A stretch of DNA of 64,000 nt from Ischnura elegans (lineage: Eukaryota; Arthropoda; Insecta; Odonata; Coenagrionidae), in NCBI RefSeq assembly GCF_921293095.1, contig NC_060251.1:66295585-66359584 (forward strand), in the 5' to 3' direction. The position numbers were made by a program, and so were the translations under genes. Within the stretch, counting starts at the first letter, position 1. Every line of letters begins with the position of its first letter. Below, in pieces: positions 59,281 to 64,000 of this stretch. The notes beneath the pieces were generated by a model. It saw nothing but the letters and a program-made list of their open reading frames with translations. It was not told where the DNA came from and made no database searches.

Positions 59281-60766
59281 TTATAAAAATTTCGCATGTA
59301 CCCCTAGTCCTCTAGGGTACTCATATAGGGCATAGAGGGCGCTTTACATTTTTGTCATTTTTTCAGTTCCCATGCATACTAAATTTGTTATTCAGTGATC
59401 AATGAAGTTGGCAGTTTATGGATGATTTCCATTTATCGAATTTTGCAATCCTGTCTGCTCTTGTATTAAATAGAATATTTTAACTTTATTTTCTCCTTTA
59501 TTTATCATCTAATAATTACTATTTATCATTTAATAATTACTATGTATTGCTTCTCTTCTTCTCTTTGAAAATATGAATTTTAATACTTTTGAAAACATGT
59601 GATATTATGAGATCAAAATCCTCGTTCGAATTATCGATGAGATTATGGATGATATTCTGGATGACGTCCTTTATTCATCATAAATAACGATCAAATTATT
59701 ATTTTGCAATAATGAAATATTTATCGGAATGGTCTGGATACAATTTTACTGTCATCAATGCATATCAGAATAGGCTTATTAGATGGCAGCACTTTACTTA
59801 TCTGAATATATTACGCAACTAAAATTAATTGTGGACTAATAACTTAATATTAAGTGTATTTTTTAAATAGCGTAAATACAATAATAATTAAGGATAGTGT
59901 AGATAAAAGTTATAGGAAAAAATACAGAATTGTGTCCCAATACATATGAATGAGTCATTTGTAATGAGATAGCATTATATTTGGCCAGTAACCTCATGGA
60001 ATTCTGATGTTTCACACCTATGATGAGATACTAGTAAAATTAGTATTTTCATCATTCTTGAGAATCCGAGAATCTCAACCAACAAACTACGCCCTATCTT
60101 AGGCTATCCATCCGCTACGTGGCTTCGCATAATTAAGCAAATTAATACAATATCTTTCAACGTGGAGGCGTTTGGGGTAGAATAAACACTCAGGATCAGC
60201 TCTCATCCTACGATGACCGAAAATATGTTGGGAGGTCTTCAAGTTGGTCTTGGCCTCGAAACTTCCAATTTATTACACAGAAAAAATCGTAACCTATTGG
60301 GGGTCATTCACTCGGATAGACATACGCATTTAGTTAGAAATTTTTTGATAGGTACAACTCAGTGATAAGTTTCCGCGAAATACATCGCCCTCATTTAGCC
60401 ATTCTCTCGTCATTTTAAAGAGAAAAATAAAACTGCAAAGAGTCCGTGTCATTTTCATTATGTGGTGGCACCATTAATGTTCCGGTTCAAATGCTCATTC
60501 AGGGTAAACCTTTCACTTTGTGAGGGATCGTCATCGGCAGTCAACAATCCTAAGATAGGTCCAGCGATATTCTTTTGAGTGAATTCACGTCATAGTAAAT
60601 AAATGTATGCACTAACAGTTTCTTTTCCATTGATGACAAATTTTTATCATGCGCCAATGTTTTGTACCCTTAAGGGGGTAGGAGTAATTGAGGATAGAGA
60701 TGGGTTAAGTTTATTTTTCTTCCCGAAATGACTGGAAGTCAGGATGACCTAATGGCATATTATAGG
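59281..60766. other. Unassigned AT-rich DNA
   Basis: No gene. A 24-base relic of the LINE 3' end (GTCAACAATCCTAAGATAGG) lies at 60540. Confidence 0.4.
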
Positions 60767-61429
60767 CAAGGATGGCAATCAAAACTGTAAGAAAGTCAAA
60801 ACCAGTAAAATTTCAATATTTCTGCTTCCGAGCAGCAAAATGTAGAAACGAAACGGTATGGATTATAACCCGGGGAACTAAATTCAGGGCGGTAGCGAAA
60901 TCGGAGTCAAGACTACTTCGGGTCGAAGCTAAGCTAAACCTCTCGGACGAAACGAAACACATATTAAGTTTCGCACCGAAGGGATCATTAGCTTTACCTT
61001 CTAACAGTTAAGTTTCGACCCACACACCGAGTACGAAGTATATTTCAATTAAGTTGAGGTTTGGCCTACCGCCATTAGATGCATGGGGCACTCATATTTT
61101 GACCACAAACAGGAGAACGGTGTACGCAAACTTAACATTCGATTTTTAAGCTCAATGCGTTAACCTCTCCATATTCTGTCATGAAATGGGTCGAAAATGT
61201 TCCCTCTTATCCCTCTCCACTCAACTTCTATACTTAGTCGAAACTCAACTATGAGGAGCGGAGTTTCGTTTAATTTAGTCTCGTTCCTGGGAGTAAAGTT
61301 TCGTCCCGGGGTGAAACTAAACTCCTTGGTATTTTGATTTCCTGCGGAAACGAAACTATACCTAGGCAGCGTATTTTCGTTTCCCTCCGGGTCGAAACGA
61401 AATATTTTCGTTTTCACTTGCCATCCCTG
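60767..61429. mobile_element. hAT-like foldback element with CGAAAC repeats
   Basis: Ends CAAGGATGGCAATCAAAAC and, reversed, CAGGGATGGCAAGTGAAAAC match well, and both halves carry many GAAACGAAA/TTTCGTTT motifs in opposite orientation. Flanking octamers (ATTATAGG/ATCCTTGG) agree at only five positions, so the target duplication is unproven. Frames inside (60772-61011 and 61160-61495) are by-products of the repeats. Confidence 0.6.
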
Positions 61430-62008
61430 ATCCTTGGTCAGTGGTTGGCCACCTTTTGAGACAGAAGAGCTAAAGGCATGCAAACAGTGTTTCAATAAGT
61501 CGCGCAGCTACATTTTGACAGTGCTTTAATTTTTACTTCCGGCAGTTAATTTATTACAGGGACGCTTTTATCCTTTTTCGTTCCTACATTTACAGTTTTT
61601 ATCCTTTTTGCAATATGTTTTTGAGTTTTGAAAATAAGATAATATAATTACTATTTTTTGCGCAAGTAACAGGAAGGCCGCCATTTGATATCAAGAAAGC
61701 CGCGTACGGCTCACGAGCCGTAGGTTGCTTTGGGTAGGATTGGGACAAGGGTGGGGGGGCTAAGTGGGGGTCGGAAAAATATTACCATTCGATTTAGTGT
61801 AAATTGTATATCCAAGGGAGAGGCTACAGCCCCGTTAGCCCATAAATCCGCCACTGGTCGAGACTCATATTAATTTTTTTGTATTTTCTTATTTCGAGGG
61901 TCTCCCGAATCATATTCACTCTTAAATCTCCTTTAAATCAATAGGCGAATGGAAACTACGGTGATTTTTCTTCGATTTTTTTTCTCTTTGGTTTAGCAAT
62001 CCCTTGCT
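61430..62008. other. Unassigned intergenic stretch
   Basis: CAGTGGCGGATTTATGGGCT on the minus strand at about 61857 resembles a hAT terminus, but no partner end was found. No gene. Confidence 0.4.
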
Positions 62009-62240
62009 CTTCCCAATACAAGGGATTTTTCAATGCTTTTTTCCTCTCACAATTCCTCAATCGAGGGATTAAGAGACTAACGAAAATAAACGCGAATTGA
62101 CGAATAAAAAAATTCATATGATTTTACATAGAATCCGCTTTAGATTTAGTCCATCAAATCCTTGTACTTTCCAAGGCTAGCTTGATTTTTCATTGCTTCT
62201 TTCCTCTTACAATTCCTCAATCGAGGGACTAAGGCACAAA
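62009..62240 (+). repeat. Two-copy direct repeat, 160 bp offset
   Basis: AATTCCTCAATCGAGGGA at 62051 and 62211, preceded by TTTTTCAATGCTTTTTTCCT or its near match, and followed by CTAACGAAAA/CACAAACGAA. Confidence 0.75.
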
Positions 62241-62942
62241 CGAATTGAAATCTCAATTTGGAATTGGTTGCGATGCTTCCCACGCCGAAAAGAATTCTTG
62301 CTCCCAGATGGTCCTCTTGTCAACTTACCGTTTGCCGCTGCACACTCATAAAGCTCGCAAACTTGAATGCGGAAAAAGAGGCGCTGGCATCAAACAAAAG
62401 AAGGGACCTACCCGCACCACAAGGACTGAGTATGGCGGCGGTGGTTGCTCCCTCTCTGCCGACAATTACAGCGGCGAACCTTACGGTGCGGGGGATCATT
62501 ATGCAGAGGATACTTAATCACACCTTCTTCCCTTTGGAGGAGAAGAATCTCTTTCATGTTACGGAGCCCGGTATTCTTCTATCTTACAGCCTATTATCAG
62601 TCGCGGCACCATGGGTTTCGGGTTGATTTTCTGTTGTGTAATTGCTTCCCAAATTGTCAACTCCCTTGTATTCTTATTATTATACACTGAACCAACCAAC
62701 CCTTCAATTGCGCTATCTTTTGCTGTTAATTTCGTTACATTAAAGTATTATTGATATGCAGTGAACTTTTGAGGCTATTCGATTCTTGCCTTTTGTCCAA
62801 CCTTCTGACTAATCCTTTATTCCATATCGTTCAAGAGGTTATTTCAACTACATTCGGTTTTTCATTTGATTTAGATTCAGCACATTGTCTTGGAACACCG
62901 ATCTGATCACGTTAATTTTAAGGCTACTAAATAAATGAAAAT
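62241..62942. other. Unassigned; GC-rich 62270-62500
   Basis: Three overlapping plus-strand frames (81-122 codons) without a recognisable domain. CATGTTACGGAGCCCGGTAT near 62557 resembles the GTTACGGAGCGGTAT beside the LINE fragment at 275. Confidence 0.35.
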
Positions 62943-63275
62943 ATGAATTTATGTAGCATAATTTTAAGCAGTGAAATCCTGAGGTTAGTTGACAGCAGCT
63001 GGGCAATTGTTTATGAACCTCTTCATAAAGTTCTGATCTGCAAGCCTCAAAATTTCCCTCAATTCCACGAGTTTAAAAGAGGAGTGATTCCGAAACACGT
63101 CAGCATTACCACGAGATCTATCTCAGCTTCTACAGCAGTAGCGTCGGAGTTGGCGAAGAAGACCTGGGTCCGCCGGGAACTCAAGAACTGGTACGGAATC
63201 AAAGACTCCCTCTCCCACTATCTGTACATCATACATCTTGACCTGTGCTTAAGTGCTGGTTGGTGCGAGTGGTAG
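62943..63275 (+). CDS. Unidentified 110-codon ORF
   Basis: The frame starts with ATG and ends TAG. Its second half (SASTAVASELAKKTWVRREL, then KNWYGIKDSLSHYLYIIHLD) looks more protein-like than the chance frames around it, with a basic amphipathic stretch and aromatic residues. I do not recognise the family. It sits just before a retroelement end at 63644, so an unrecognised transposon protein piece is the most likely explanation. Frames of this length also arise by chance here. Confidence 0.2.
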   Translation: MNLCSIILSSEILRLVDSSWAIVYEPLHKVLICKPQNFPQFHEFKRGVIPKHVSITTRSISASTAVASELAKKTWVRRELKNWYGIKDSLSHYLYIIHLDLCLSAGWCEW

Positions 63276-63639
63276 TGCATTCAAGAAAAATTGAAAGTGG
63301 TGGGCCGTGACATTGCTTTTCAGAGGCGTAATCCCAGCTGCGTAAACTGAGGCGTCTGAGTGTGGATCAGAATACCAACAAACCCTTGTGACAGAGGAAA
63401 AAAACTGGACTTCCTAAAAAACTTTGAAATTAAAAAATTGCTCAGAGGCATTGTGCCAACCCTCTTGTAAACCTCCTCAGCGTTGACCTTTCCCCTCCAT
63501 CAATCTCCCAATTCCACACTCGAATCCCAATAGTACGTGACCTTCACTACTCAAACCACCAACCTTCACCCTACCTCTTCATTCACATTACCTACCTAAT
63601 TCTCCTCACCCAACCTTCACCATAAAATTTTATAAAGTT

Positions 63640-63690
63640 TCGCTTGACAATGACGTAGAACACGTCGAAACCGGTGGAAAATTATTAAAA
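63640..63690 (+). mobile_element. Retroelement end with hammerhead-like core
   Basis: TTGACAAT (63644-63651), a perfect GACGT/ACGTC stem (63652-63656 with 63662-63666) around AGAAC, then GAAAC (63667-63671) and CGGTGG. The same box-stem-GAAAC order as at 4451-4482 and 30170-30195. Confidence 0.45.
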
Positions 63691-63732
63691 TAAGAGCGAA
63701 AAGTACAAACAAAGTTCCTTTATTTTATTTTG

Positions 63733-64000
63733 GCGTGCAACATGGGTGGATTGGGTGGGGAAGTAGAGGCTGCTTTTAGATGAGATTCGGATGAGACAGA
63801 AGGTATGGATGGAGTGAATACTTAGCGGGGAGGGTATGTTGAAAACGGTGCTAGAGGGTAGAATGTCAGGTAAACGAGGTAGTGCTAGGAAGAGAACACC
63901 ACATTTTGATAGAATGAAGGGGAGTCGGCCTTATTGTGAACTGCAGACGGAAGTACGTGAAGGAAGGAGAGGCTGCTAGAATGATTTTAAAGTACTCCAT
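63733..64000 (+). mobile_element. LINE 3' end, family A, cut by window edge
   Basis: GGATGGAGTGAATACTTAGC, GAAAACGGTGCTAGAGGGTA, TGAAGGAAGGAGAGGCTGC and AAAGTACTCCAT match 29695-29882 in order. The (AAT)n tail lies beyond the window. Confidence 0.7.

Noticed and set aside
61730..61860. hAT end CAGTGGCGGATTTA (minus)
   Set aside because: Single end without a partner or target duplication.

Overview
This is a 64 kb piece of a large, repeat-rich, AT-rich animal nuclear genome, almost certainly an arthropod and most likely an insect. One protein gene is convincing: a compact, very GC-rich atonal-family proneural bHLH gene on the minus strand (50813-51793). Its basic region and helices match the insect Atonal/Amos group, and the bHLH lies at the C-terminus as in Atonal. 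The rest looks intergenic. There are no operons, Shine-Dalgarno sites or dense ORFs, but many decayed eukaryotic transposable elements. I cannot name the species. An insect with an expanded genome, such as a palaeopteran or polyneopteran, is only a guess.

Left part (1-25 kb). The window opens inside the 3' coding end of a decayed LINE (1-285, minus), followed by a second LINE 3' end (291-510). A ~200 bp tandem duplication (1241-1660) and a three-copy tandem array (2941-3590) come next. At 3815-4998 there is a nest: a hAT-like element with subterminal AAATAC motifs contains a small hAT MITE (3842-4142) and a Penelope-like element (PLE) remnant (4398-4790) with a 12 bp target duplication. A TTAA-flanked piggyBac-like MITE lies at 14511-15116 among LINE fragments, a CRE-containing tandem duplication at 17930-18195, a tRNA-derived SINE at 18597-18788 and a PLE-type foldback at 20112-20318. 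A second TTAA-type element end with an 18 bp palindrome lies at 24656-24740.

Middle (25-45 kb). A young 5'-truncated LINE insertion (25263-25578) has a perfect 13 bp target duplication. At 30144-30232 there is a stem enclosing a hammerhead-like core, and at 31246-31862 a two-exon THAP-domain gene with lost zinc ligands and a premature stop. A SINE at 39482-39910 is split by a 252 bp hAT MITE with 8 bp target duplications. Beside it are a long PLE-type foldback (39962-40154), a GC-rich island and a ~160 bp tandem array (40750-41310).

Right part (45-64 kb). A ~0.6 kb repeat occurs twice in opposite orientations (45050-45690 and 58515-59124). The atonal-family gene sits at 50.8-51.8 kb, followed by GC-rich islands at about 52.3-53.7 and 56.0-56.5 kb. 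Further foldbacks lie at 57838-57940, 59131-59280 and 60767-61429, and another LINE 3' end runs off the window end. Five perfect TGACGTCA octamers occur across the window, four of them inside repeats or a repeat-derived gene.

The most unusual themes are the recurring PLE-type termini with hammerhead-like cores, two different TTAA-type elements that both carry subterminal palindromes, and the broken THAP gene. All calls come from reading by eye and translating by hand; no alignments or searches were run.
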